Source: CAADGU01 sp964581605 (lineage in GTDB: Bacteria; Chloroflexota; Anaerolineae; Promineifilales; Promineifilaceae). From it: DNA of 18,178 nucleotides. Positions 7,902 to 13,985 of this stretch are shown here, piece by piece. Position 1 is the first letter of the stretch. The number at the start of each line of letters is the position of its first letter. The position numbers and the translations under genes were made by a program. Location: contig CAZOPF010000108.1 in NCBI GenBank assembly GCA_964581605.1, positions 1 to 18,178 on the forward strand, given 5' to 3'. The notes below the pieces were generated by a model. It was not told where the DNA came from and did not search any database. It was given only the letters and a program-made list of their open reading frames with translations.

Positions 7902-7930
7902 TTGACACTATCTTTTATCTGTGCCATAAT
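7902..7930 (+). promoter_or_regulatory. Strong sigma-70-type promoter of the hom leader
   Basis: TTGACA (7902-7907), a 17-nt spacer, and CATAAT (7925-7930) preceded by TG in the extended -10 position (7922-7923). Transcription should start near 7937, about 200 nt before the hom start codon. This leaves a long leader containing the features at 7974-8087. Confidence 0.85.
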
Positions 7931-7973
7931 GCGCCCATCATTTCCTCATTTATTGTTTGCTATCTTATAACAC

Positions 7974-8087
7974 GAGGAGGTGGTGCTCATGGATAGTTAT
8001 TTACCCAAACACACCGTAGCGCCATCTCCTTTGGAAAATTAAGCGCTACGGTGTAAGCAAAGGCCTCGTTCTCGAACGGGGCTTTTG
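7974..8087 (+). promoter_or_regulatory. Candidate attenuator/leader RNA upstream of homoserine dehydrogenase
   Basis: Three helices are visible. H1 pairs 7974-7987 (containing the leader ORF's Shine-Dalgarno) with 8018-8031, 14 pairs including G-U wobbles. H2 pairs ACACCGTAGCGC (8011-8022) with GCGCTACGGTGT (8043-8054), 12 perfect pairs. H3 is the terminator at 8058-8087. H1 and H2 share 8018-8022 and cannot both form. Translation of the 17-codon ORF would disturb both. A 6-nt match (ACGAGG 7972-7977 with CCTCGT 8064-8069) could join the Shine-Dalgarno region to the terminator arm. The physiological signal is unknown. Confidence 0.55.
7989..8042 (+). CDS. 17-codon leader ORF
   Basis: MDSYLPKHTVAPSPLEN, from ATG 7989 to TAA 8042. 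It has one of the best ribosome sites in the window: AGGAGGTG ends 6 nt before the ATG. The ORF lies entirely between a strong promoter and an intrinsic terminator, and its codons overlap the arms of two alternative helices, so it is more likely a regulatory leader peptide than a functional protein. It lacks the run of Thr, Ile or Met codons expected of a classical thr or met attenuator; it has three Pro codons and one Thr. It could also be a small protein in its own right. Confidence 0.5.
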   Translation: MDSYLPKHTVAPSPLEN

Positions 8088-8091
8088 TTTT
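8058..8091 (+). terminator. Intrinsic terminator inside the hom leader
   Basis: A 13-bp stem (8058-8070 with 8075-8087, two G-U pairs, loop CTCG) runs into TTTTGTTTT. It lies 45 nt before the hom start codon and downstream of the hom promoter, so read-through must be allowed for hom expression unless a second promoter exists. No second promoter is obvious in 8092-8135. Confidence 0.8.
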
Positions 8092-8135
8092 GGAATACAC
8101 TTTCATAATTCATAATTTCTTGTAGGAGTTCTGAG

Positions 8136-9227
8136 ATGAAGCGGGTACCGGTAATTTTATATGGGGCTGGCGGTGTGGGCAGTGCGTTGTTGCGGCAGAT
8201 TGTTTACGGCCGTGAGTGTATGTCTGCTCGTAATAACTGCCAGTTTGATGTGGTGGCAGTGACAGACAGCAAAACGTGGCAGTGGGCGGTGAACGGCCTG
8301 AGCGACGAGCAGCTTTTAGATATTGTGGCAGCCAAATCGCAAGGATTGGCGGTTGATCTCCAGGCACGAGAAACAGCCACAGGGGAGATGCAACGGCCGT
8401 CTGATCATGGCGTGTTAGATGCGGCCAGCGAAGCGGAGCTGGAAAATGTGCTGGTAGTGGATGTGACGGCCGCAGACAGCATGGAGTCGGTCCTCAAACG
8501 TTCCATCAATCTGGGTTACAGCGTGGTGTTAGCCAACAAAAAGCCATTGGCGGCTCCCTGGCAGCGGGCGATGGGTTTTTTTCATCATCCGCGTGTGCGC
8601 CACGAAAGCACAGTGGGGGGCGGCCAACCCATCATTGCCACCTTGCGTTATTTGCTGGACACGAACGACCCCATTTACCAGATTGAAGGGCAGATGAGCG
8701 GGACGTTGGGCTATATTTGCCAGCGAATGGGCGAGGGAGTGGCATTTAGCACGGCCGTACACGAAGCCAAAGCCAACGGTTACACCGAACCCGACCCCCG
8801 TGATGACCTGGGTGGCATGGACGTGATGCGCAAATTACTCATTTTGGGGCGTATGGCGGGCTGGCCTTTTGAGGAGAGCGACATTGCCGTTGAATCGTTG
8901 TATGCCCCGGATATGGCCGCGCTGACTGTGCCCGAATTCATGGATGCAGTTGCGCAGCTCGACGAAACCATGCAGGCGCGAGTAGCGGCCGCCAAAACCA
9001 ACGGACAGGTACTCCGTTATGTGGCCGAGGTGAATGAAAATGGCGGAAGCGTGGGCTTAAAAGCACTCCCGGCCAGCAGCGCTCTGGCGAATCTCAAATA
9101 CATCAGTTTCCGCACCGAACGGTATGATGACGAACCGCTAATGATTGGCGGCAAAGGGGCGGGTGTGGAGATGACGGCGGCCGGTGTGGTGGGGGATATG
9201 GTGGCGTTGATACGGGAAATTTATTAG
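8136..9227 (+). CDS. hom: Homoserine dehydrogenase
   Basis: A 363-residue NAD(P)-dependent enzyme reducing aspartate semialdehyde to homoserine, the branch point to threonine and methionine. Rossmann motif GAGGVG (10-15), ANKKPLA (133-139), and the catalytic-domain block TVGGGQPI, SGTLGYI and TEPDPRDDLGGMDVMRK with Lys233. The layout resembles the compact homoserine dehydrogenase half of ThrA-type enzymes. There is no aspartokinase domain and no C-terminal ACT domain, so end-product inhibition through ACT is not expected. That makes control by the upstream leader more plausible. TAGGAG lies 7 nt before the ATG. No thrB, thrC or lysC neighbour is present. Three octamers lie inside, coding YGR, QRPS and STAV. 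Confidence 0.93.
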   Translation: MKRVPVILYGAGGVGSALLRQIVYGRECMSARNNCQFDVVAVTDSKTWQWAVNGLSDEQLLDIVAAKSQGLAVDLQARETATGEMQRPSDHGVLDAASEAELENVLVVDVTAADSMESVLKRSINLGYSVVLANKKPLAAPWQRAMGFFHHPRVRHESTVGGGQPIIATLRYLLDTNDPIYQIEGQMSGTLGYICQRMGEGVAFSTAVHEAKANGYTEPDPRDDLGGMDVMRKLLILGRMAGWPFEESDIAVESLYAPDMAALTVPEFMDAVAQLDETMQARVAAAKTNGQVLRYVAEVNENGGSVGLKALPASSALANLKYISFRTERYDDEPLMIGGKGAGVEMTAAGVVGDMVALIREIY

Positions 9228-9234
9228 TGATGGT

Positions 9235-9277
9235 TTTGTAACTGGGTCATTGATTGCATCAATGACCCAATTACAAA
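9235..9277. terminator. Bidirectional hairpin between hom and the lipoprotein gene
   Basis: A 20-bp stem with one mismatch (9235-9254 with 9258-9277) and a 3-nt loop. The T-rich left arm end (GGTTTTG) and A-rich right arm end suit termination in both directions, although the T tract is short. It lies between convergent genes. Confidence 0.7.
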
Positions 9278-9287
9278 CCTGCCTGGT

Positions 9288-10829
9288 TTATTCATCGGCG
9301 GCAGGAGTGGGGGTGGGGGTGACGGCCGTGTGCAGCAGCAAAAACGGCGCGGCCAGGGTACGGCGATTGCGTTGGATGGGGGTGTCTGGCCCACCGGGAA
9401 ATTCAAAAACATCTGGTTCTCCTTCATCAATATACAGCGCCGCATACATCGTATCGGTGACCTTAGCGAAGGGAACATTGACGATAATGTCCCGATTCAC
9501 GCCGGGGGTCAGGCGGGTCATGCCCACAATTTCTCCCAATGCCCCATTAGCGTTGGCCTGGATGACGACCCATGTGGGCCTGTCCACAATGGCATAGGGC
9601 ACGATGATTTGAAGTTCGTCGTTACCACCATCCAACGGCGTTTGATCGCGGGTGATGACATAGCTGCCGGGTTCCGTGTTAAAAGTATAGGTTTGTAACT
9701 GGCGCTCCTGGTACATCACGGGGGGATCCACACGGGGGAAGTCAAAAGCGTCACCCGGTTCGGTATCTTCGTGCAGGCGAATGTGGAGGGGATTGGTCAC
9801 GGCCGTGTGCAAAACTTCCACCGTCACCTGTTCATTCACTCCATCGGCCAGCGCCGCATACCCAATGATCAGCCCTGGCTGGCCGCCATCGTCAAAGTAA
9901 ACCACCAGCCAGCCAGGGCCGTTGCTGGTGGCCCGCTCAACCTCAAATTTTCCATCCACAATGGGTTGATCCAGAACAAATAAATCAGGCGGATAGGTAA
10001 CTTGAAAGGAGGCAACTACGGGTTCGCCATTCACCTGAAAGGGGGTGTCTATGTCCGGGGAATCGAGTTGCTGGGCACGGCCGTAATCCGCATAAATGAC
10101 CGCATGAAGGGTGCTTGTGCCTTGCTGCCAGGGGATATGCACCGTCAGATTTTCATTGGCCCCGGCCGTAAGAGGAACGGAACCCAAGTAATTACCTGGC
10201 ATCCCTTCATCGTCAGCCTGAATAAACAACCAGCCTGACCTCAGGGCCACTACCTTTTCCACATGAATCAGACCATCTTCCAGAATTTCCTGATCATTCA
10301 CCGTAATGACAGGTAGTGACAGTTGAAATTGTGGGTTGAATGGTTGGGCGATAATACCGGACTCAAACATAAAAGGGGTATCCGCTCCATTAGGAAATTC
10401 AAATTTACCTGGTGTTCCTTCATCCACATGTAATACAACAGCCAGGGTTGGCGTAGCTTCCATGGGGTTAATTGTGATAAGCAAATTGGTGTTGATGCCT
10501 GGCTGAACGGCCGTATAACCCAATACTTCGCCTAACTCATCATTCTGAATAACATGGACAGCCACCCACCCTGGTTGGGGGCTCATCACCGAGGCAATGG
10601 TTATTAGCCCTTCATCGGTCAAGGTCTGATCATTCACACTGATGTGTGGTATGGCCGACGTTGCATCAATGGTGGGTGTGGGTAGCGCGGTACTGGTAGG
10701 GGCAGGTGTGTTTACAGCAGTTGGTGCGGTGGTGCTGGTAGGCATTGGAGTAAATGTATCGGCCGTTTCCTGTCGGCATGCGGCCAGGAGCAATATACTT
10801 ATGATCAGTAATAATTTGTGCTTCACCAA
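9288..10829 (-). CDS. Lipoprotein with four tandem beta-rich repeats (DUF7282-like)
   Basis: A secreted lipoprotein of about 512 residues. The signal sequence VKHKLLLIISILLLAAC ends in the lipobox LAAC (Cys about 17). A Thr/Pro-rich linker of some 40 residues follows. Four repeats of roughly 95-115 residues come next, each opening with DQ (VNDQ, VNDQ, VLDQ, TRDQ), then a Pro/Ser-x-W strand (GWVAV, GWLFI, GWLVV, TWVVI), a G-x-x-x-G segment, and an acidic Gly-rich end (DEGTPGKFEFP, DEGEPDVFEFP) closing with DTPF-like residues. It looks like the domain listed as DUF7282; that match is from memory. The function is unknown; extracellular binding or adhesion is possible. The start is TTG 10829 or GTG 10826, with AGGA 7 or 10 nt upstream; longer in-frame starts would bury the signal peptide. 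Four octamers fall in frame as TAV or GR. Confidence 0.8.
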   Translation of the reverse strand: MVKHKLLLIISILLLAACRQETADTFTPMPTSTTAPTAVNTPAPTSTALPTPTIDATSAIPHISVNDQTLTDEGLITIASVMSPQPGWVAVHVIQNDELGEVLGYTAVQPGINTNLLITINPMEATPTLAVVLHVDEGTPGKFEFPNGADTPFMFESGIIAQPFNPQFQLSLPVITVNDQEILEDGLIHVEKVVALRSGWLFIQADDEGMPGNYLGSVPLTAGANENLTVHIPWQQGTSTLHAVIYADYGRAQQLDSPDIDTPFQVNGEPVVASFQVTYPPDLFVLDQPIVDGKFEVERATSNGPGWLVVYFDDGGQPGLIIGYAALADGVNEQVTVEVLHTAVTNPLHIRLHEDTEPGDAFDFPRVDPPVMYQERQLQTYTFNTEPGSYVITRDQTPLDGGNDELQIIVPYAIVDRPTWVVIQANANGALGEIVGMTRLTPGVNRDIIVNVPFAKVTDTMYAALYIDEGEPDVFEFPGGPDTPIQRNRRTLAAPFLLLHTAVTPTPTPAADE

Positions 10830-10845
10830 GGCGTATTCCTGTCCC

Positions 10846-10894
10846 AAAAAGTAGCTGGTGATCCGCACCAGACTGGCATTTAGCCACCAGCTAC
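10846..10894 (-). terminator. Attenuator-like hairpin in the lipoprotein 5' leader
   Basis: On the minus strand GTAGCTGGTG (10894-10885) pairs perfectly with CACCAGCTAC (10860-10851) across a 24-nt loop, and TTTTT (10850-10846) follows directly. The hairpin ends 16 nt before the TTG start at 10829. It has the form of an intrinsic terminator inside the leader, or it may end a transcript coming from the island at 11000-11900 in antisense. Confidence 0.5.
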
Positions 10895-11018
10895 CACTAA
10901 ACAATCATTGCAAGAATGAATTGATTTTGCCATACATGGTGGCATCAGGCCACTAACATAACCTGTAGTGACTCTGAAGAATATAAGCCAGTGATGACAT
11001 TGCTCACTTTTTTTTCAC

Positions 11019-11061
11019 TTGACACGCACTGACATACGTATATTATTTAGTACTATAGTAC
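11019..11061 (+). promoter_or_regulatory. Promoter with palindrome at the predicted start
   Basis: TTGACA (11019-11024), a 16-nt spacer, and TATTAT (11041-11046). The predicted transcription start lies within GTACTATAGTAC (11050-11061), a perfect 12-bp palindrome. A second palindrome, ATACGTAT, sits in the spacer (11034-11041). Either could be a repressor operator. Confidence 0.65.
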
Positions 11062-11080
11062 GGGTGCCATCTATTTCTCC

Positions 11081-11419
11081 GTGTTCTTGCAGGAACAGGC
11101 ACTGATTCTTACAGAAGGATGGAATAATCTGATGACTTTATATGCAGTTGAAGGAAAGGTTCCAGTGGATAATATAAATGCCATTGAGAAAAGAGCACAA
11201 TTGGAACAGAGAGAACATGAGCTCCATGATCAACTTACCGAAGATACCAGGCGGTTACAAACAGCCAGGGCGCAGGTAAAGTATTATGAGGAGATTATGG
11301 AGCGGACGCTCAGGGAGCTTTATGATGTGCGCCAGCAAAAAACAGAACTGATTGAGTTTTTGAATACTTCCTGGAATGGGCCTAATGCAAACCAGCAACC
11401 TGGCAATTGGAGCGGCTAA
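11081..11419 (+). CDS. Hypothetical coiled-coil protein
   Basis: Up to 112 residues and not recognised. Residues 27-95 of the longest form are strongly charged with heptad spacing (EKRAQLEQREHELHDQL..., then ...RQQKTELIEFL), which predicts a long alpha-helical coiled coil. The tail is polar (WNGPNANQQPGNWSG). There is no signal peptide or membrane segment. The start is uncertain: GTG 11081 has no good ribosome site, and the ATG at 11131 is an alternative that keeps the whole coiled coil. A good promoter lies 30-60 nt upstream. Base composition is visibly more AT-rich than the flanking genes, and no ACGGCCGT falls inside, which may point to later acquisition. Confidence 0.6.
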   Translation: MFLQEQALILTEGWNNLMTLYAVEGKVPVDNINAIEKRAQLEQREHELHDQLTEDTRRLQTARAQVKYYEEIMERTLRELYDVRQQKTELIEFLNTSWNGPNANQQPGNWSG

Positions 11420-11432
11420 TATCGTTGTTTAC

Positions 11433-11455
11433 GGCCGTAACCCCCGGTTACGGCC
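11433..11455 (+). terminator. GC-rich hairpin after the coiled-coil gene
   Basis: GGCCGTAACC (11433-11442) and GGTTACGGCC (11446-11455) form a perfect 10-bp stem with a CCC loop, 14 nt after the stop codon. There is no T tract, so termination would be weak or Rho-assisted. The left arm overlaps an ACGGCCGT octamer (11431-11438). Confidence 0.5.
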
Positions 11456-11636
11456 CTACATCTCCTCATTCACCTCCCACCCCTTCGTCAACATGACAAT
11501 TGATATATGACCTTTTTGCTGTTGGCAGTGAGTTTGAACTGCATTAAGCTATGGTGAAGCTGCACTTAGTTTAATAAGGGATAGTTGTATCCAACCCTGA
11601 AATCAATTTAAGATGACAGTGAACAGCAGGAAGTTT

Positions 11637-11837
11637 ATGATGATAGAAGAACAATTTGTTCAACCAACTGAAGTCACAGACAGAGAATCCGAACAAAAAG
11701 ATGTTATTCTTAATCTCACCCTGGCCGGTGCTCGTGATTGCATTATGAAGTTACTGGAAGAAATGGACGCGGTTAAGGGATTTTCTGTTTTGGATGGCTC
11801 GTTTGTCGTTAATTCTAACCAATCAACGCCACCCTAA
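11637..11837 (+). CDS. Small hypothetical protein (about 66 residues)
   Basis: Not recognised. The ATG pair at 11637/11640 is preferred because AGGAAG sits 4-7 nt upstream; an in-frame ATG at 11613 has no ribosome site and would give 74 residues. The body (DVILNLTLAGARDCIMKLLEEMDAV, then ...GFSVLDGSFVV) reads as strand-helix-strand, compact and cytoplasmic, a little like an ACT-type or other small alpha/beta fold, but this is weak. It is AT-richer than its neighbours, without an internal octamer. It is closed by the terminator at 11861. Confidence 0.5.
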   Translation: MMIEEQFVQPTEVTDRESEQKDVILNLTLAGARDCIMKLLEEMDAVKGFSVLDGSFVVNSNQSTPP

Positions 11838-11860
11838 TCTCGTTTAGTTAATGCCTGTTT

Positions 11861-11897
11861 ACGGCCGTCCACAAATCTGGACGGCCGTTTTGTTTTG
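11861..11897 (+). terminator. Intrinsic terminator whose arms are two ACGGCCGT octamers
   Basis: ACGGCCGTCCA (11861-11871) and TGGACGGCCGT (11878-11888) form a perfect 11-bp stem with a 6-nt loop, followed by TTTGTTTTG. Each arm contains a full octamer. Confidence 0.9.
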
Positions 11898-11931
11898 TCT
11901 ACCCCCGCTAACTCCTAAAATCTAATTGTGT

Positions 11932-11944
11932 TATCATTCCGCCT
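11932..11944 (+). promoter_or_regulatory. -10 box for leaderless phosphatase transcript
   Basis: TATCAT (11932-11937), then seven bases, TCCGCCT, then the ATG at 11945. The stretch copies the one before the epimerase (199-210) almost exactly. There is no Shine-Dalgarno and no clear -35 box. Confidence 0.5.
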
Positions 11945-12601
11945 ATGTCAACGATTATCCTGGTGCGACATGGTGAAAATGATTGGGTGAAGAAAAACCG
12001 TTTAGCCGGTTGGATTGAAGGCGTGCATTTGAATGAAAACGGCCGTACCCAGGCAGCCGCCACTGCCGCCAGACTCAGCCACCTGCCCATTAAAGCACTC
12101 TACAGCAGCCCCATTACCAGATGTATGGAAACGGCCGTACCTATTGCCGCCCCCCATCAGCTAGAGATTATCCCTCTTGCCGACTTAGGCGAAGTTCATT
12201 ATGGTGATTGGGAAGGTGAAAGGGTGAAGACTCTCGCCAAAAACAAGCTTTGGTTGGCAGTGCAATTTTTCCCCAGCCGGATGCGCTTCCCCCATGGCGA
12301 AGCCCTGCGCGAAGTTCAGTTTCGGGCCATTCAAGCATTAGAAATCATCGCGCAGCAGCACCTCAACGAGATGGTCGTTGCCGTTTCCCATGCTGATGTG
12401 ATTCGGCTGATACTGGCTCACTATTTGGGCATCCATATAGACCTCTTTCAACGTCTAGCCATCGCCCCTGCTTCTATAAGTGTGATAACATTACCGGAAA
12501 ATGGCGGTGTGCGCATCGGCCGTATCAATGATGATGGCCCACTCCAGCCCCCACCGCCAGCTGCCAAACCAGAGAAGAAAAAGGCAAACAATAAACTATA
12601 A
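11945..12601 (+). CDS. Histidine phosphatase family protein, MSMEG_4193-like
   Basis: 218 residues of the phosphoglycerate-mutase-like (histidine phosphatase) superfamily. The phosphoacceptor motif is RHGEN (Arg8, His9), with Arg59 in SSPITRC, Glu83 in LGEVHYGDWEG and the second catalytic His149 in VSHAD. It resembles the 'probable phosphomutase, MSMEG_4193 family', and the two genes that follow are its usual partners, which supports the call. The substrate is unknown. The last 25 or so residues are Pro then Lys rich (PPPPAAKPEKKKANNKL), a disordered tail. ATG 11945 places the RHG motif at residue 8 as normal. Octamers code NGRTQ and ETAVP. Confidence 0.88.
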   Translation: MSTIILVRHGENDWVKKNRLAGWIEGVHLNENGRTQAAATAARLSHLPIKALYSSPITRCMETAVPIAAPHQLEIIPLADLGEVHYGDWEGERVKTLAKNKLWLAVQFFPSRMRFPHGEALREVQFRAIQALEIIAQQHLNEMVVAVSHADVIRLILAHYLGIHIDLFQRLAIAPASISVITLPENGGVRIGRINDDGPLQPPPPAAKPEKKKANNKL

Positions 12602-12617
12602 TTGCCTCAATAAAACG

Positions 12618-12649
12618 AGAGATTAAAGATTTACCAATCTTCAATCTCT
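12618..12649. repeat. Word-built inverted repeat (AGAGATT type)
   Basis: AGAGATTAAAGATT (12618-12631) pairs with AATCTTCAATCTCT (12636-12649) with one mismatch and a TACC loop. It lies in the gap between the phosphatase and DUF3090 genes, so it may pause or partly end transcription inside the presumed operon. Confidence 0.6.
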
Positions 12650-12673
12650 AACCTCCCAAAGGATTTCTTGTTT

Positions 12674-13183
12674 ATGGCGCGCCATATTGAGTTGAACCCG
12701 GTGACGCATTTGACAGTCGGCGCTATTGGCTCACCCGGCCAACGTACATTTTATGTGCAGGGCAGCCGAGGCACGCAAACCGTTTCCCTGGTCATTGAAA
12801 AAGAGCAGGCGCGTATGCTCGCCAACAGTTTCGAGTCGCTGCTGGCGGAGTTAAACACCAAGCACCCCTCTTCGGCCCAGGAAGTCCCGGTGTGGACCGA
12901 TATGCGCTTGAAAGAGCCTGTACAACCTTTATTCCGCGTGGGGAATATGGGGCTGGGGTATAACGAAGATAGCGATCAGGTTGTACTGGTGGCGTATGAA
13001 TTGGTAGAAGAGGGCGAGGAACCGAATGTGGTGAGCTATTGGGCCACCCGTCATCAGGTGCAGGCATTGGTGCAGCATACCAGGGATGTGGTCAGAGCCG
13101 GCCGCCCCATTTGTGGTAATTGCGGCCGGCCGATTGACCCGGATGGGCACTTTTGTCCCCACCGCAATGGGCACGCTGCCTGA
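12674..13183 (+). CDS. DUF3090 family protein with C-terminal zinc-ribbon-like tail
   Basis: 169 residues from ATG 12674 (MARHIELNPVTHLTVGAIG). The opening, the FYVQG segment and the VSLVIEKEQARMLA helix fit the DUF3090 family, which in Actinobacteria sits between an MSMEG_4193 phosphatase and an SCO1664-like gene, exactly as here. The molecular role is unknown. The C-terminus has Cys147-x2-Cys150, then Cys161, His163 and His167 (CGNCGRPIDPDGHFCPHRNG), a likely zinc site. AAGGA lies 10 nt before the ATG; a TTG at 12668 is closer to it and would add two residues. Eight bases separate it from the next start, so the two are probably co-translated. Confidence 0.88.
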   Translation: MARHIELNPVTHLTVGAIGSPGQRTFYVQGSRGTQTVSLVIEKEQARMLANSFESLLAELNTKHPSSAQEVPVWTDMRLKEPVQPLFRVGNMGLGYNEDSDQVVLVAYELVEEGEEPNVVSYWATRHQVQALVQHTRDVVRAGRPICGNCGRPIDPDGHFCPHRNGHAA

Positions 13184-13191
13184 GCAAGTTT

Positions 13192-13965
13192 ATGGACACG
13201 GCCGTTACCCAAACACTCCTAAAAATTGGCGACATGCACATCGAAGGTCTGCTACCCTGGAGTTCTAACTACTCCTTTCTGGCGCGTATTTGCCCCAACA
13301 CGGCCGTCAGCCAGGCCATTGATGACACGGCCGTATCGGAAGTTACAGCCGTCTACAAACCGCGCCGGGGGGAACGGCCGTTGTGGGATTTCCCACAAGG
13401 CACCCTCTACCAGCGCGAACGGGCCGCCTGTGTTGTCAGCGACGCCTTAGGCTGGGGGTTGGTGCCTCCAACGGTCGTGCGCAGCGGGCCACATGGCATT
13501 GGCTCTGTGCAATTATTTATCCCCCACAATCCCGACTGCCACTACTTCACCATTGAAGGTAATGCCACTTTTGCCCCGCAGTTACAAAAAATTTCCCTGC
13601 TGGACATCCTGATCAACAATGCCGACCGCAAAGCAGGGCATGTGCTGATTGAAGAACCAGAACAACCGACGCAATCAGACAGGTTGTGGCTGATTGATCA
13701 TGGCATCTGTTTTCATGCGGAATATAAACTGCGCACCGTCATTTGGGAGTTTGCGGGCACGGCCGTACCTGCCCCCTTATTGGCCGACATCGCCACCTTT
13801 TTGCAAACGCTGGCAAGAAAATCCGGTTCACTGTATGATGAGATGTCACAGTTATTAGCGGCGCGTGAGTTAACCGCCCTCCAACACCGCGCCCGCCTCA
13901 TTGTAGACGAGGGAAGATTTATCACACCAGGGCCAGGCCGCCATTATCCCTGGCCGCCGGTTTGA
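13192..13965 (+). CDS. SCO1664 family protein (PI3/PI4-kinase-like fold)
   Basis: 257 residues from ATG 13192, 8 nt after the previous stop. VYKPRRGERPLWDFP carries the presumed ATP-binding Lys56. The kinase-like core follows: LLDILINNADRKAGHVL (Asp138, Asn142/143, Asp145) and the metal-binding LIDHG (Asp169). This is the conserved SCO1664 family, distantly similar to phosphatidylinositol 3/4-kinases; the substrate is unknown. The N-terminal part has four Thr-Ala-Val triplets (DTAVTQ, NTAVSQ, DTAVSE, VTAVYK), three of them encoded by ACGGCCGT octamers at 13198, 13300 and 13327. The segment 35-50 may be a lineage-specific insertion. The longer start at 13153 would overlap DUF3090 and is not needed. 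Confidence 0.85.
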   Translation: MDTAVTQTLLKIGDMHIEGLLPWSSNYSFLARICPNTAVSQAIDDTAVSEVTAVYKPRRGERPLWDFPQGTLYQRERAACVVSDALGWGLVPPTVVRSGPHGIGSVQLFIPHNPDCHYFTIEGNATFAPQLQKISLLDILINNADRKAGHVLIEEPEQPTQSDRLWLIDHGICFHAEYKLRTVIWEFAGTAVPAPLLADIATFLQTLARKSGSLYDEMSQLLAARELTALQHRARLIVDEGRFITPGPGRHYPWPPV

Positions 13966-13985
13966 TTGCTGGCGAAACGGCCGTC

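Noticed and set aside
7989..8042. Classical threonine or methionine attenuator peptide
   Set aside because: The peptide has a single Thr and only the initiator Met, so charged-tRNA sensing of those amino acids is not supported.
10830..10904. Longer lipoprotein start at 10904
   Set aside because: It would put 25 residues before the signal peptide and run through the hairpin at 10851-10894.
11082..11097. LexA-type box TGTTC-N6-GAACA
   Set aside because: The half-sites are in the reverse orientation and spacing to the known GAAC-N4-GTTC box, and the site lies downstream of the predicted transcription start.
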